Of a DNA stretch of 64,000 bases, positions 62,981 to 64,000 are shown piece after piece. The notes beneath the pieces were generated by a model that saw nothing but the letters and a program-made list of their open reading frames with translations, was not told where the DNA came from and did no database searches. The stretch comes from Chrysomallon squamiferum (Eukaryota; Mollusca; Gastropoda; Neomphalida; Peltospiridae). Made by a program: the position numbers and the translations under genes. Within the stretch, counting starts at the first letter, position 1. The number at the start of each line of letters is the position of its first letter. The stretch covers positions 10,145,851 to 10,209,850 of the forward strand of contig CM022677.1 of the NCBI GenBank assembly GCA_012295275.1, given 5' to 3'.

Positions 62981-63034
62981 CTCGGCAGCTAGCTCCCATT
63001 TTCCTGCTTTCAGTAATAAATTAATTATTCTTCC
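62981..63034 (-). CDS. candidate 54-nt exon, minus strand
   Basis: Strong sites: acceptor TTCTGTTTTCAG and donor GCCGAG-GTAAGTAATG. The 18-codon frame reads GRIINLLLKAGKWELAAE, an amphipathic helical sequence, and joins in frame to the candidate exon at 63441-63492 (DMK then GRII). The best supported of the four exons in this set. Gene unrecognised. Confidence 0.5.
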
Positions 63035-63440
63035 CTGAAAACAGAAGAACATGAAATATGATCAAACTGAAAACAGAAGAACATGAAATATAATCAAACT
63101 GAAAAAATACTCTTTCTAGACTGTAATAAAAACAAAACAAAAAACCCAGTAATTTAATGTTCTTCAGAACATATTACAAAAAATATATTACAAACTTTAT
63201 TTCAAACATTTTGAATATATATAACAATTGTTTTTCCTTTTTTTTTTTGCTTTTTGTGTATTGAAAATTATTAAAATTAAAGAAATAAATAAAATAAAAA
63301 CAAAAAAAATATTTCATAAATTAATAAATAAATATTAATAATAAAAATTATTTTATTTTATATATTTTGTTTCAAAGAATAAAAAAAATATAAATGATTA
63401 TTATATATGACAGAAAGATATTTTTTAATGACAGCTATAC

Positions 63441-63492
63441 CTTCATATCCTTATTGTCATTTCCATGGTGATGGGTTGTAAAACTGGCATCA
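63441..63492 (-). CDS. candidate 52-nt exon, minus strand
   Basis: Acceptor TCCTAATTTCTTGAAAG and donor ATGAAG-GTATAG. The open frame reads DASFTTHHHGNDNKDMK and continues in phase into the next exon. An upstream stop in the same frame at about 63504 shows it must be spliced in. The gene would continue beyond the right edge of the window, or its upstream exons were missed. Confidence 0.4.
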
Positions 63493-63499
63493 CTTTCAA

Positions 63500-64000
63500 G
63501 AAATTAGGATAACACAGCAAACAGCCCAGCACAGACACTGTCTCTTCCCACAGTGGCTGCAGTGAAGTAAAAACCTGCCTCTAGCACACAGCGATAACTC
63601 GTCATCAAATTAGAGAAATCACATTGTCTTAAGTCTTTAGGTTTTACTTTTATGTAACACATCAACAAGTTTTAAAAATTTAATTATTAAAACCTCGTTA
63701 AAGACAACACTTAGAGAAATATATTTATTCTTTTTTTTATTATTATTGTTATTGTTATTGTTATTGTTATTATTATTTATTTATTTTGTATATACAGAAG
63801 TTAAATATCTGCATAAACACTGGCAACCAAACGATCGTTATTCATTTAGGAATTTTAGTAGTATTAATGAGATTTTCTGCTGTATTACTTTCATCATGAG
63901 CAAAGTCTGGCTTCATTAATTAAAAAAATCCCTTGAACAATAATAATATATTTAAATTATTCATTTCATTACATTTACATTTTAACAGATAATAAAAGGA
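63500..64000. other. no further exon recognised
   Basis: A less AT-rich patch at 63500-63620 is followed by AT-rich sequence with ATT/GTT repeats at 63738-63775. Upstream exons of the minus-strand gene may lie beyond the window. Confidence 0.4.

Noticed and set aside
63442-63555. Alternative larger exon from an acceptor TTACTTCACTGCAG reading PLWEETVSVLGCLLCYPNF
   Set aside because: The frame looks protein-like but reaches a stop two bases before the donor and does not join the next exon; a shorter exon in another frame fits better. It could still be part of a second transcript.

Overview
This is animal (metazoan) nuclear DNA, not bacterial or viral. It is very AT-rich, crowded with microsatellites ((GA)n, (TG)n, (AAT)n, (AAAT)n, long A/T runs), carries spliced genes with GT-AG introns, and holds fossils of Ty3/gypsy, LINE, hAT and Tc1/mariner elements. 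The texture suggests a marine invertebrate, perhaps a mollusc. That is inference; nothing here fixes the species.

Layout. 1-6.6 kb: non-coding, microsatellite-rich. 6.66-7.44 kb: a short decayed hAT transposon with terminal inverted repeats and an 8-bp target duplication. 7.5-21 kb: non-coding, with a recent 112-bp tandem duplication (10.6 kb), a 140-bp direct repeat (18.3/19.1 kb) and a tRNA-like SINE (20.2 kb). 21.0-21.6 kb: a 36-bp minisatellite. 22.6-23.15 kb: a LINE 3' end whose tail runs into (AAT)n. 24-28 kb: TG and CATA arrays. 29.2-29.6 kb: a broken Tc1-like transposase. 33.85-34.64 kb: an unclassified inverted-repeat DNA transposon. 35.5 kb: a possible Ser/Thr-rich exon. 37.6-38.2 kb: a small two-exon gene on the minus strand. 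40.7-45.7 kb: a degenerate Ty3/gypsy element with inverted, not direct, terminal repeats. 46.9-55.1 kb: a complete seven-exon Rab GTPase gene (219 aa). 59-63.5 kb: a set of candidate minus-strand exons and a DEAD-box (DDX52-like) exon.

The Rab gene is the only intact recognisable gene: all five G motifs and a C-terminal CPC prenylation motif are present, and the closest resemblance I see is to Rab22/Rab31. Its second intron-exon neighbourhood holds decayed copies of the P-loop exon. The small 37.6-kb gene has a distinct promoter-like upstream region. The main oddity is the gypsy element: the outermost ~130 bp at its left end is an inverted copy of its right end, with most of gag missing. I found no clearly new functional system; the best candidates for follow-up are that element, the Rab exon copies and the unrecognised minus-strand genes. 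All splice calls come from reading the sequence only.
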